A program made the translations under genes and the position numbers. A DNA stretch of 64,000 bases from JBGSMF01 sp964651475 (GTDB taxonomy: Bacteria > Chloroflexota > Anaerolineae > Fen-1058). Below are positions 42,684 to 50,700 of this stretch, piece after piece. Under the pieces are notes generated by a model. That model had not been told where the DNA came from. It searched no databases and saw nothing but the letters and a program-made list of their open reading frames with translations. The stretch's first letter is position 1. Each line of letters opens with the position of its first letter. Where the stretch lies: the NCBI GenBank assembly GCA_964651475.1, contig CAZYXV010000004.1, forward strand, positions 62,001-126,000, read 5' to 3'.

Positions 42684-44468
42684 TCAGATGTTTTGGTGCG
42701 ACTTGACTGCTTCCTTGATCAGCGCAATCGCCTCGGCCAGCGGCCTTGCCCCGAGCTGCTCGTTGTTGCGCAGGCGGATATTCACCGCGCCAGCCTCTTG
42801 CTCCTTATCGCCCATCACGAGCATGTAAGGAATTTTTTGCAGTTGCGCCTCGCGGATTTTTGCGTTCATGCGCGAGCCAGATGCGTCAATTTCGACGCGG
42901 ATGCCTTCGGCCTGGAGTGCGGCCTGTACCTGCCGCGCGTACTCCACGTGCCGGTCGGCGATGGGGATGAGCCGCACCTGCACCGGCGATAGCCACACCG
43001 GGAACGCGCCGCCGTAATGCTCGATCAGCACGCCAAAGAAACGCTCCATCGAGCCGAGCAGCGCGCGGTGAATCATGTACGGCTGGTGCTCCTGTCCATC
43101 TTCGCCAACGTAGCTCAGGTTAAAGCGTTCCGACAAGTTGAAATCAAACTGGATCGTGCTCAGTTGCCATTCGCGGCCAATCGCATCCTTGATCTTGAGA
43201 TCAATCTTGGGCCCGTAAAACGCCGCGCCGCCCTCGTCAATCTCATAGGGGATATTGGCGCGGATGAGCGCCGCGCGCAGCGCTTCGGTGGGCGCTTCCC
43301 ACTTGGCGGGGTCGCCGGCGGATTTTTCCGGGTCGCGTGTTGCAAGGTACGCCTGAAAGTTTGTAAAGCCAAAGCTGCGCAAGATGTGCAGGCAAAAGTT
43401 TAGCACGCGGTCAATTTCTTCCGGCATCTGGTCGGGACGGCAGAACAGGTGCGCGTCGTCTTGGGTAAAGCCGCGCACGCGCAGCAGGCCGTGCAGCACG
43501 CCCCCGCGTTCGTAGCGATAGACCGTGCCCCACTCGGCAAAGCGCATGGGCAGATCGCGGTACGAGCGAATGTTGCTCTTGTAGATCATGATGTGGAACG
43601 GGCAATTCATTGGCTTGATATAGTAATCTTGCCCGTCAATATCCATCGGCGAGTACATGCCGTCTTTGTACCACGTCAGGTGGCCGCTGATTTCCCACAG
43701 GTGCGCGCGCCCGATGTGCGGCGAGTACACCAGGTCGTAGCCGCCCTTGATGTGCTCGTTCTTGCAAAACTCTTCGGCCAGGTGGCGAATCATGCCGCCC
43801 TTGGGATGCCATAACACCAGCCCGCCGCCCAGGTCGGGATGGGTGCTGAACAGATCGAGCTGCTTGCCCAGCTTGCGATGGTCGCGTTTGTCCACCTCCT
43901 CGCGCCAGGCCAGGTATTCTTCCAGTTCTTGGGCCGTCTCGAACGCCGTCCCATAAATGCGTTGGAGCATCGGGTTCTTTTCACTGCCGCGCCAGTATGC
44001 GCCAGCGGTGGACAGCAGTTTGATTGCCTCGGGGTTGATTTGCCCCGTGCGCTCGACGTGCGGCCCGCGGCACAGGTCGGTGAACGGGCCGTGCGTGTAG
44101 AACGAGATTTTCACCTGCTCTTTGATCGGCTCGCCGTATTCGTCCACGCCGCCTTTTTCCAGGTCATTAATCAACTCGATTTTATAAGGTTGGTCTTTGA
44201 AAACGCCGCGCGCATCGTCCGCACTCACTTCGCGGTAGACGAAGGGGCGATCTTGTTTAATGATCTCGCGCATGCGTGCTTCAATCTGTTCCAGGTCTTC
44301 GGGCGTGAGCGTGCGCGGCAGATCAAAGTCATAGTAAAAGCCATCTTCAATGGCCGGTCCAATGGCAATTTTGCCATCCGGAAACATTTCCAGCACAGCC
44401 TGCGCCATCACGTGTGATGCGCTATGGCGAAGGCGATATAGAAAACTGTTTTTGTACTCATCAGACAT
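42684..44468 (-). CDS. thrS: Threonyl-tRNA synthetase lacking the TGS domain
   Basis: Charges tRNA-Thr. 594 aa. The editing domain opens at once (RHSASHVMAQAV, with DLCRGPHVERTG later), then the class II core with FRYERGGVLHGLLRVRGF (motif 2) and a C-terminal anticodon-binding domain (KIREAQLQKIPYMLVMG). The N-terminal TGS domain found in most bacterial enzymes (about 640 aa) is absent. GAGGTG precedes ATG 44468. A threonine T-box lies 500 bases upstream and a strong terminator follows. Confidence 0.95.
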   Translation of the reverse strand: MSDEYKNSFLYRLRHSASHVMAQAVLEMFPDGKIAIGPAIEDGFYYDFDLPRTLTPEDLEQIEARMREIIKQDRPFVYREVSADDARGVFKDQPYKIELINDLEKGGVDEYGEPIKEQVKISFYTHGPFTDLCRGPHVERTGQINPEAIKLLSTAGAYWRGSEKNPMLQRIYGTAFETAQELEEYLAWREEVDKRDHRKLGKQLDLFSTHPDLGGGLVLWHPKGGMIRHLAEEFCKNEHIKGGYDLVYSPHIGRAHLWEISGHLTWYKDGMYSPMDIDGQDYYIKPMNCPFHIMIYKSNIRSYRDLPMRFAEWGTVYRYERGGVLHGLLRVRGFTQDDAHLFCRPDQMPEEIDRVLNFCLHILRSFGFTNFQAYLATRDPEKSAGDPAKWEAPTEALRAALIRANIPYEIDEGGAAFYGPKIDLKIKDAIGREWQLSTIQFDFNLSERFNLSYVGEDGQEHQPYMIHRALLGSMERFFGVLIEHYGGAFPVWLSPVQVRLIPIADRHVEYARQVQAALQAEGIRVEIDASGSRMNAKIREAQLQKIPYMLVMGDKEQEAGAVNIRLRNNEQLGARPLAEAIALIKEAVKSHQNI

Positions 44469-44548
44469 TTTTCACCTCGATAAATATTTAACCTCAAGGC
44501 GCAGAACACTCATATTCTGTTTTGCGTTCTCGGCCCTGCTTCAAATTT

Positions 44549-44734
44549 TTACGTACATTGTTCGGGTTGCCATTCGTTCAAGTAAGCCGATACAGGGTGG
44601 CGTTCTTCAACTGGTTGGATAGGCTGTAATGACTCGGCGCAGCAGCCATTGTTTTCCCACGCTTCCGCCAACGCCGCGTCCGGCGCAATGACCCACACTT
44701 GTTCGATTTGCATGAGTTCAGGTTGAGCTAACAT
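44549..44734 (-). CDS. Small protein between T-box and thrS, unknown function
   Basis: 61 aa with an adjacent cysteine pair (NNGCCAES) and a single C-terminal Cys. AGGAGG lies eight bases before ATG 44734, which argues that it is translated. No known domain. It would be transcribed only when the T-box allows read-through, so its level should follow thrS. Confidence 0.45.
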   Translation of the reverse strand: MLAQPELMQIEQVWVIAPDAALAEAWENNGCCAESLQPIQPVEERHPVSAYLNEWQPEQCT

Positions 44735-44842
44735 GTTGATTGCCTCCTGTGTATGTATTTTTCACCGAGACACAAAGAGATATTTCTTTGGATCTGGGTA
44801 TCTTGTTCAGTAACACCGGCAGGGGCAATCGCGTTTGCCGCC

Positions 44843-44873
44843 TACCGGCTGGCCCCGCCCCGGTCAGCCGGTA
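44843..44873 (-). other. Hairpin in the thrS leader downstream of the T-box
   Basis: 9-bp perfect arms TACCGGCTG and CAGCCGGTA with a 13-nt GC-rich loop. No T-run follows, so it is not a terminator by itself. Confidence 0.4.
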
Positions 44874-44893
44874 AGAGACACAAGCCATTGTCC

Positions 44894-44953
44894 CTACCTG
44901 CCGCCGGGGCAACAAGTCGCGGTTTGAGTAATCGTGCCAGTGTTATCTTTCAT
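44894..44953 (-). CDS. Short Thr-rich reading frame after the thrS T-box
   Basis: 19 residues, five of them Thr (pattern NTGTITQTATCCPGG), with GAGGTG before ATG 44953. It begins 23 bases beyond the T-box terminator. It could be a second, translation-based threonine sensor, a tiny peptide with a Cys pair, or chance. No known family. Confidence 0.3.
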   Translation of the reverse strand: MKDNTGTITQTATCCPGGR

Positions 44954-44975
44954 ATTCACCTCATTCGTCATTAAC

Positions 44976-45228
44976 AAAAAACCCCTCACCCGCTTGGGGC
45001 GAGAGGCTAACTCCCGTGGTTCCACCCACATTCGGCAGCACATCGCTGCCGCGCTCTTGGCTGTAACGGGCCGACCCGGGCCTGGATAGTAGAAAGCAGG
45101 TATTGGGTATTCGTTCCCCAGGCCGCTCGCGGGTGGTGTTCGCCGCGTTTGCTTGAAAAAGGCTCTCAGTCAGTGGCCTTTTTTCCCTGTCAGGCTACAC
45201 GCGGGTACTTGTCCCGGTCATCGCTTTC
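44976..45228 (-). promoter_or_regulatory. Threonine T-box riboswitch
   Basis: Minus-strand leader with the standard T-box parts in order: GCGATGACCGGGACAAGTA, CTGAGAGCC, then GAAC-ACC-ACCC with the ACC threonine specifier at 45137-45135, the T-box sequence GGGTGGAACCACGG (45027-45014), and a terminator stem CCTCTCGCCC/GGGTGAGGGG plus six T (45006-44976). Uncharged tRNA-Thr would pair with ACC and the T-box to switch the terminator off, raising thrS expression. The 503-bp stretch 44735-45237 is filled by this element and the short Thr-rich frame. Confidence 0.9.
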
Positions 45229-45234
45229 AGATCC

Positions 45235-45263
45235 AGTTTACCACACTTGCGCTGCTTGTGCAA
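45235..45263 (-). promoter_or_regulatory. Promoter of the thrS T-box leader
   Basis: Minus strand TTGCAC (45263-45258), 17 bp, TAAACT (45240-45235) preceded by TGG. The -10 box contains the TAA stop codon of the rRNA methyltransferase gene, so the promoter sits at the very end of that gene. Confidence 0.5.
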
Positions 45264-46470
45264 GCGACAGCCTCACACATGTCTCAATATGAAATGTCTG
45301 TGGGAACATGTCTACCGGCTGTACGCGCTCCACCTGGTAGCCCGCGCCGACCAACTGCTTGATATCTCGCGCCAGTGTGGCCGGATCGCACGAGACAAAT
45401 ACAATGCGCGGGGGCGCTTTGGCGATGAGCGCGTCGAGCGCGTCCGGCTCGCACCCCCCGCGCGGTGGATCAAGCACAGCAGCATCCAGGCTATCGGACA
45501 AGTCGGGCAGCACGTCGCCCACCTGTCCCTGGTATAGAGACACGTTATCGCTTTCGGCCAGGTTGTGTTCCAGGTCATCGCACGCGAAAGGGGAGGCTTC
45601 GATGCCAATGACGTGCCCGGCGCGCTCTGCTGCCACAGCCGTGAACAGTCCCGCGCCGCAGTATGCATCAAGCACCGTCTCGCCGCCCTTCAAATCCAGG
45701 AACTCGCTCACCAGGCCCGCCAACGTCCCTGCTTGCGCTGTGTTAACCTGGAAAAAGGTGGAGGGAGAAATTCGATATTGGATATTTGATATTTGAAATT
45801 GGATATGCGAGTTACCAAACAGCGCAATGCACTCGCCGTCCTGAGTGAGCAGGCTGGCAGAAAGCGATAGGTCAGTTTCGAGTTCTGGCGGCTGCTCGTC
45901 TCGCGTTTCAAAGACGAGCATCACGTCGTCGTCTGCCGCACCTTTGCGTAAACTCAAGCGGACCAGTTCAGGCATCTCAAAATCCAGCGCGTCGTATACG
46001 TTCGCCAACGCCGGCTCGATGATGTGACATTCGGCGATGGGCGTCACGTGCTGGCCGCTGGCGTCGAAAAAGCCTAACCATCCTTGGGGAGTGGTTGAAA
46101 ATTCCGCGTGATTGCGATACATCCAGGGGGCAGGGGAGGGGATGATGGGCGATACGGGCGGGTCGGCCAGCCCGCCCAGGCGTTGTAATTGTTCACGGAC
46201 GATGCCGGTTTTGAGGCGCAGTTGCGCCTCGTACGCCATGTATTGCCACTGGCAGCCGCCGCACGCGCGATGGGTTGCCCGCGGCGGCGCGTGCGGGCAG
46301 CGCGGCTCCACGCGCTCTGGCGATGGGCGCACCACCTCCACCAGCCGCGCGCGGGCATAGCGGCCTTTGTCTTGCACGATTTCAGCGCGCACGATTTCGC
46401 CGGGGAGCGCGCCAGGCACAAAGATCGCCTTGCCCTCGTAATGGCCCACCGCGTCGCCGCCGTGAGCCAT
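45238..46470 (-). CDS. 23S rRNA (uracil-5)-methyltransferase-like, TRAM domain
   Basis: 410 aa from ATG 46470. It has a partial TRAM strand (GHYEGKAIFVPGALPGE), the Fe-S cysteines (CPH...CGGCQW), FFQVNT, the SAM motif LDAYCGAGLFT, DPPRGG and a SCDPATLARD catalytic cysteine: the RlmD/RlmC/TrmA-type family. The first TRAM strand (TVEFELSGMAHGGDAVG) begins upstream of ATG 46470 in the same open frame with no ATG, GTG or TTG before a stop, so the true start may be a non-standard codon overlapping the rocD stop. An unusual AT-rich repeat is embedded near residue 222. Confidence 0.87.
   Translation of the reverse strand: MAHGGDAVGHYEGKAIFVPGALPGEIVRAEIVQDKGRYARARLVEVVRPSPERVEPRCPHAPPRATHRACGGCQWQYMAYEAQLRLKTGIVREQLQRLGGLADPPVSPIIPSPAPWMYRNHAEFSTTPQGWLGFFDASGQHVTPIAECHIIEPALANVYDALDFEMPELVRLSLRKGAADDDVMLVFETRDEQPPELETDLSLSASLLTQDGECIALFGNSHIQFQISNIQYRISPSTFFQVNTAQAGTLAGLVSEFLDLKGGETVLDAYCGAGLFTAVAAERAGHVIGIEASPFACDDLEHNLAESDNVSLYQGQVGDVLPDLSDSLDAAVLDPPRGGCEPDALDALIAKAPPRIVFVSCDPATLARDIKQLVGAGYQVERVQPVDMFPQTFHIETCVRLSLAQAAQVW
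45772..45807. repeat. AT-rich degenerate repeat within the methyltransferase gene
   Basis: About 36 bp made of GATATTGGATATTTGATATTT-like units in a GC-rich gene. On the coding strand it stays in frame and encodes HIQFQISNIQYRIS, just before the conserved FFQVNT. It resembles a short dispersed repeat taken into the coding region. Confidence 0.4.
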
Positions 46471-46498
46471 GCCGCTCAGCTCAAATTCAACCGTCGTT

Positions 46499-47701
46499 TC
46501 ACTCCATCATCAAGATAGGCTCGATGCGCTCCAAGGCCCAATCGAGTTCTTCTTTGGCAATCACCAGCGGGGGGGCAAAGCGTATCACGTGTTCGTGGGT
46601 TTCTTTGCACAACAATCCTCGTGCTTTGAGCGCCTCGCAAAAGCGCCGCGCGCCGCCAGCCTGCGGATGCAATTCGACGCCAATGAACAGCCCGCGCCCG
46701 CGCACTTGTTTGACGTGCTTGCTCTCAATACGCTGCAAGCGCCCCTTGAAATATTCGCCCAGTTCGGCGCTGCGTTCGATCAGTTTTTCTTCGATCAACA
46801 CCCGCAGCGCCGTGCGCGCTACGGCGCACGCCAATGGGTTGCCGCCAAACGTGCTGCCGTGGTCGCCCGGCTTGAATACGCCCAATACCTCGCGGCTGGC
46901 CAACACCGCGCTGATCGGGTAAAAGCCGCCGCCCAGCGCCTTGCCGATGATGGTTACGTCGGGGCGGACGTTTTCGTGCTGGCAGGCCAACAGCTTGCCG
47001 CTGCGCCCCAGCCCGGCCTGGATTTCGTCGGCCATCAGCAGCACGCGATTGTCCCGGCACATTTCCGCCGCGCGCTTGATGAATCCGGCGGGCGGTATAC
47101 GCACGCCGCTCTCGCCCTGGATTGGCTCGAACAAAAAGCCCACAGTGTTTGGCGTGATGGCCTGCTGCAGCGCGTCAGCGTCGCCGTAAGGGATGACGAC
47201 AAAGCCGGCCGGGAACGGTCCAAACCCGGCGCGGTATTGCGGCTCGGTCGAAAAGCCGACGATGGCGATGGTGCGCCCGTGAAAGTTATCGGCGCACACG
47301 ACGATTTCGGCCTGGTCTTCCGGCACGCCCTTGAGCGTATAACCCCACTTGCGCGCCGCCTTGAGCGCCGTCTCGACGGCCTCCGCACCCGAGTTCATGG
47401 GCAGCATCATCTCGTAGCCGGTCAACTCGCACAGCTCTTTTTCCAGCAAGGGCAGTTGATCGTTGCGGAAAGCGCGCGAGGTGAGCGTGACCTGATGCGC
47501 CTGGTCAACCAGCGCCTGGAGAATGCGCGGGTGGCAATGCCCCTGGTTCACCGCCGAATACGCGCTGAGAAAGTCCAGGTATTTTTTGCCGTCTACGTCC
47601 GTCACCCACGCGCCCTGCGCCTGGGTGATGACGACGTCGAGAGGGTGATAATTGTGGGCGCCATACTGCTCCTCGAGCGCGATATAGTCTTGTGTGTTCA
47701 T
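46499..47701 (-). CDS. rocD: Ornithine--oxo-acid aminotransferase
   Basis: Converts ornithine and 2-oxoglutarate to glutamate semialdehyde and glutamate with PLP. 400 aa. NYHPLDVV at the N-terminus, MNSGAEAVETALK, ADEIQAGLGRSG and the PLP lysine in IGKALGGGFYP are typical of RocD. AAGGAG precedes ATG 47701. The methyltransferase gene follows with an overlap or near-overlap, so they share a transcript from the promoter at 47779-47806. Confidence 0.92.
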   Translation of the reverse strand: MNTQDYIALEEQYGAHNYHPLDVVITQAQGAWVTDVDGKKYLDFLSAYSAVNQGHCHPRILQALVDQAHQVTLTSRAFRNDQLPLLEKELCELTGYEMMLPMNSGAEAVETALKAARKWGYTLKGVPEDQAEIVVCADNFHGRTIAIVGFSTEPQYRAGFGPFPAGFVVIPYGDADALQQAITPNTVGFLFEPIQGESGVRIPPAGFIKRAAEMCRDNRVLLMADEIQAGLGRSGKLLACQHENVRPDVTIIGKALGGGFYPISAVLASREVLGVFKPGDHGSTFGGNPLACAVARTALRVLIEEKLIERSAELGEYFKGRLQRIESKHVKQVRGRGLFIGVELHPQAGGARRFCEALKARGLLCKETHEHVIRFAPPLVIAKEELDWALERIEPILMME

Positions 47702-47778
47702 ATAACTCCTTTATAAAGATATTGGCGGAGAAAATCTCGAATGGTGTTGCGGCAAACATTTTTATCCGAGCCGCGAGG

Positions 47779-47806
47779 ATTATAACACGAGCGTACACCA
47801 AGTCAA
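47779..47806 (-). promoter_or_regulatory. Extended -10 promoter of rocD
   Basis: Minus strand TTGACT (47806-47801), 16 bp, TATAAT (47784-47779) preceded by TGT. The leader is about 70 nt. A plus-strand TATAAT (47840-47845) lies upstream of the divergent membrane gene. Confidence 0.65.
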
Positions 47807-47878
47807 CCGATGTATGGTGGAGTATTTTGCAATTTGGAGTATAATCAAAGCCCCAATCCCATAATACGAGGAGATACA

Positions 47879-48961
47879 ATGACTATCGCTACTCTTCCCC
47901 CCCTGCGCCCGCTTGGCATCACCGAATTGCTTGATCAAGCCATCCGCCTGTATCGTCGCAAATTTTTCACCTTCGTGGGTATCATCGCTGTTGTCCAGGT
48001 GCCGCTCACTTTGCTGCAAACTTTTACATCCTGGTTGATGATGAAAAACATGGCCGCCCAATATGAAATTCCTGCCGCTTCACGTCCAGGTCCTTACGAA
48101 TTGTTCAGTACGGAGTATGTTGCTGGCCTGGGGGGGACGTGTTTTTTGGCGCTGGTTACCCTTGTTCTTCTTCGGGGAATAGCCACAGCCGCCTTGACCC
48201 AGGCCGTAGCAGATCAATACTTGGGCGAGTCCGCCAGCTTTGTGGGTGCTTATGCCCGAATTAGCCAATCCTGGGCATCTCTGATCGCAGCACTTTTGAT
48301 TGGAGGCTTGATCGGCATCGGGCTTTTTGTCTGGCTGCTGGTGCCGTGTGTCGGCTGGTTCACCGGGTTTGGTATATTGGCCTTTTGGGGGCTGGTGGTT
48401 GTGCCGATGATTGCGCCGATTATCGTGCTCGAAAAACAAACCCCGGGGCGAGCCATACGCCGGGCCTGGGACATGACGCGGCGGCGTTTTTGGTGGGTGA
48501 TTGGCTTTGTGGGACTCCTCTATCTATTCAACCAATTCGTCGTCACCGGGCCAGTGCTCTTGCTCCAGTTCTTGTTTCAGTTTTTGGCGGGAACCCTGGC
48601 CAAATTGTGGGGATACTCTACTTTATTCACGGTTCAAACTCTTGCGCAATCCCTGGTGGGGCTGACGCTTAGCCTGATTTATTTGCCTCTCGAGTTGACG
48701 GGCATAACACTTTTGTATTTTGACCTGCGCGTTCGCACGGAGGGTCTTGATTTATCTTTGCAGGCCGAAAACGCGTCGGGGAAAGCAGTTGACGTAGCGC
48801 AGATTTTGGCGCAGACGCCGCTGCCCGACGGGAGAAGCCTGCTCACACAGAAAGAGATGGGCTACTTTTTGATTCTGTCAATTGTCGTGGTGGCGTTGTA
48901 TTTTGCTTTTGCCGTTGTGGGGGCAGGAATGGGGGCCGCTATAGCGGGGACCAGGTTTTAG
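47879..48961 (+). CDS. Multi-pass membrane protein (GPDPase-membrane-domain-like)
   Basis: 360 aa with about six hydrophobic helices. The opening RPLGITELLDQAIRLYRRKF is a typical N-terminus of the glycerophosphodiester-phosphodiesterase membrane-domain (DUF7847-like) group, and the central EKQTPGRAIRRAWDMTRRRFW motif is also characteristic. No enzymatic residues are evident. GAGGAG precedes ATG 47879. It is followed by an RDD protein 12 bases later, a common pairing of membrane genes of unknown role. Confidence 0.75.
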   Translation: MTIATLPPLRPLGITELLDQAIRLYRRKFFTFVGIIAVVQVPLTLLQTFTSWLMMKNMAAQYEIPAASRPGPYELFSTEYVAGLGGTCFLALVTLVLLRGIATAALTQAVADQYLGESASFVGAYARISQSWASLIAALLIGGLIGIGLFVWLLVPCVGWFTGFGILAFWGLVVVPMIAPIIVLEKQTPGRAIRRAWDMTRRRFWWVIGFVGLLYLFNQFVVTGPVLLLQFLFQFLAGTLAKLWGYSTLFTVQTLAQSLVGLTLSLIYLPLELTGITLLYFDLRVRTEGLDLSLQAENASGKAVDVAQILAQTPLPDGRSLLTQKEMGYFLILSIVVVALYFAFAVVGAGMGAAIAGTRF

Positions 48962-48973
48962 AGGTTGTCGGAC

Positions 48974-49750
48974 ATGGCCATACCAAACGATCAACTACAC
49001 GTTGACACGCCGGAGAATATTACTTTCAATTACCAGGTGGCTGGGATCGGGTCGCGGTTTTTGGCGGCGCTCGTTGACACCGTGTTGATCGTTTTATTGC
49101 TGGCGGTGATCTCCGTGTGTCTGTTTGCGCTCGGCGCAGGGTTGCAGATGGGAGAATCTTGGGAATGGATAGCTGCTATCGCCGGCCTCGTTGCATTTAG
49201 CTGTTTGTGGGGATACCATATTTTCTTTGAAATGGTTTGGAATGGCCAATCGCCTGGCAAGCGCTGGGCCGGCCTGAGGGTCATTCGGGCCGATGGCACG
49301 CCAATCACTCTGACCGAATCACTCGTCCGTAATCTGGTTCGGGTGGTGGATTTTTTACCGGCTTACTATGGTGTGGGAGTAGTCGCCATGTTTGTTGACG
49401 AACAGTCGCGCCGGCTGGGCGACTTGGCCGCCGGGACACTGGTGGTCCGGGAGCGGGCGAACGTGTCTCTGGAAAACCTGGCCGCCCGGGCGGTTTTGCC
49501 CCGTGCTGTTGAGCGGGCTTCGGCCCAGTTTGCATGGCCGGTCGAACGCCTGACTTCCCAGGACATTCAAATGGCCCAAGATTTTTTGCGACGCCGATTT
49601 GAACTATCTGGCCGTTCAATTATTGCTCAACGCATTGCGCGCCTTCTCCTTGAAAAGATCGAGGCGCCAGTTGATCCAACAATGGGAATGGTGTTGGCAG
49701 AAGATTGGATTATGGCAATCGTTGCCGCCAAGGAACAGGCCGAGAAATAG
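48974..49750 (+). CDS. RDD-family membrane protein
   Basis: 258 aa. The RDD core is clear: GSRFLAALVDTVLI with the Arg-Asp pair, MVWNGQSPGKRWAGLRV, and RRLGDLAAGTLVVRE at the end of the second helix pair. A cytosolic tail of about 100 residues follows. Transport or stress roles are known for few members. ATG 48974 follows AGGT; a TTG at 48965 is possible. Confidence 0.83.
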   Translation: MAIPNDQLHVDTPENITFNYQVAGIGSRFLAALVDTVLIVLLLAVISVCLFALGAGLQMGESWEWIAAIAGLVAFSCLWGYHIFFEMVWNGQSPGKRWAGLRVIRADGTPITLTESLVRNLVRVVDFLPAYYGVGVVAMFVDEQSRRLGDLAAGTLVVRERANVSLENLAARAVLPRAVERASAQFAWPVERLTSQDIQMAQDFLRRRFELSGRSIIAQRIARLLLEKIEAPVDPTMGMVLAEDWIMAIVAAKEQAEK

Positions 49751-49816
49751 GCGCGGAAGGGAAAATCAACCCATGTAGGCCGTTGAGGCAGGTGTGTGGA
49801 CGTATTGGGATAGATA

Positions 49817-49825
49817 TGATAGAAT
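49817..49825 (+). promoter_or_regulatory. Extended -10 promoter of the phosphoribosyltransferase gene
   Basis: TGA-TAGAAT, about 48 bp before ATG 49874. No good -35 box at the usual spacing. Confidence 0.4.
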
Positions 49826-49873
49826 ACGCCCGGCTCAGTGCCCTTTCTACTTTCTATTTGCTCAGGAGGATTT

Positions 49874-50425
49874 ATGACTCTGCGACAAACCTACACTGTC
49901 AAGTTGGCTGGGCTTGTGCGCGAGCTGCCTTTGTTCGAGGTGGCGCCCGGCGTGAGGATCGCGATTTTCAACATGCTGGGCGATACTGAAATCGTCCGGG
50001 CTGCCGCAAAGGAATTGTCTCGCCGGCTGCCGCGGGAAGCGCAGGCATTGGTGACGGCTGAAACGAAGAGCATCCCTCTGGCGTATGCCACGTCGGTAGA
50101 ATCCGGCTTGCCTTATATCGTTTTGCGTAAAGCCTACAAGCCCTACATGGGTGAAACCATCAGCGCCGAGACGCTCTCCATCACCACCGGCTCGACGCAG
50201 ACGCTTTACCTGGATGAAAAAGATCGCGGCCTGGTTGCAAACAAGCAGGTGGTGATTTTGGATGATGTAATCAGCACCGGCAGCACGTTGCAAGGGATGC
50301 GAATGATTGTTGAAAAAGCCGGGGGAACGGTGATTGCCGAGGCGGCCGTTTTTACCGAAGGCGAGCGGGCCAAGTGGAAGAACATTATTGCGTTAGGGCA
50401 TTTGCCTGTATTTACCGAAGCGTGA
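49874..50425 (+). CDS. Adenine/xanthine phosphoribosyltransferase-like protein
   Basis: 183 aa type I phosphoribosyltransferase. The PRPP-binding loop is VVILDDVISTGSTL, preceded by TAETKSIPLAYATS (pyrophosphate loop region) and the YIVLRKAYKPYMG flexible loop, as in adenine- and xanthine-type enzymes. It salvages a purine base with PRPP; which base is not certain. AGGAGG lies before ATG 49874. Confidence 0.85.
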   Translation: MTLRQTYTVKLAGLVRELPLFEVAPGVRIAIFNMLGDTEIVRAAAKELSRRLPREAQALVTAETKSIPLAYATSVESGLPYIVLRKAYKPYMGETISAETLSITTGSTQTLYLDEKDRGLVANKQVVILDDVISTGSTLQGMRMIVEKAGGTVIAEAAVFTEGERAKWKNIIALGHLPVFTEA

Positions 50426-50448
50426 ACGGACGTTTGTCGTAAAAAGAG

Positions 50449-50625
50449 GGTAGCGATTCATACTTGGAAACTGGAGATAATCGCGAGCGTATCAGGTTGG
50501 GGACTGCTGCCCAGTACGGAAGCTGAGGCTTTGCCCAAAGGCGTCCTGCGGATAGCCGGGGACCCCGCCTAAAGGCTCAACTTCCGGTCGGTATAATGGG
50601 CCGGCTACGTTCAAAAATCGCCGCC
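50449..50625 (+). ncRNA. Possible structured RNA or leader, unassigned
   Basis: The gap 50426-50700 has no gene. A long-range stem GGTAGCGATT (50449-50458) with AATCGCCGCC (50616-50625), nine of ten pairs, encloses a second stem TAGCCGG/CCGGCTA (50553-50559 and 50601-50607) and GC-rich segments. I cannot match it to a known class such as 6S, SRP, c-di-GMP or T-box. Strand is assumed. Confidence 0.25.
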
Positions 50626-50664
50626 GAGCTTATCCCCAGCGTGTGACGCTCCCCAAAGTCAGAT

Positions 50665-50692
50665 TTGACCAAAAGTTAGAATATGGTATAAT
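50665..50692 (+). promoter_or_regulatory. Strong promoter placed at the start codon of the next gene
   Basis: TTGACC (50665-50670), 16 bp, TATAAT (50687-50692) with TGG before it. Only eight bases separate TATAAT from ATG 50701, so transcription would start at or next to the start codon. Confidence 0.7.
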
Positions 50693-50700
50693 AATTCTTA

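Noticed and set aside
44718..44915. 65-codon frame within the thrS leader as a gene
   Set aside because: It has no ribosome site, overlaps the better supported 61-aa frame and contains the leader hairpin.
50449..50625. c-di-GMP riboswitch, 6S RNA or SRP RNA
   Set aside because: None of the conserved strings of those classes could be found; left as unassigned.
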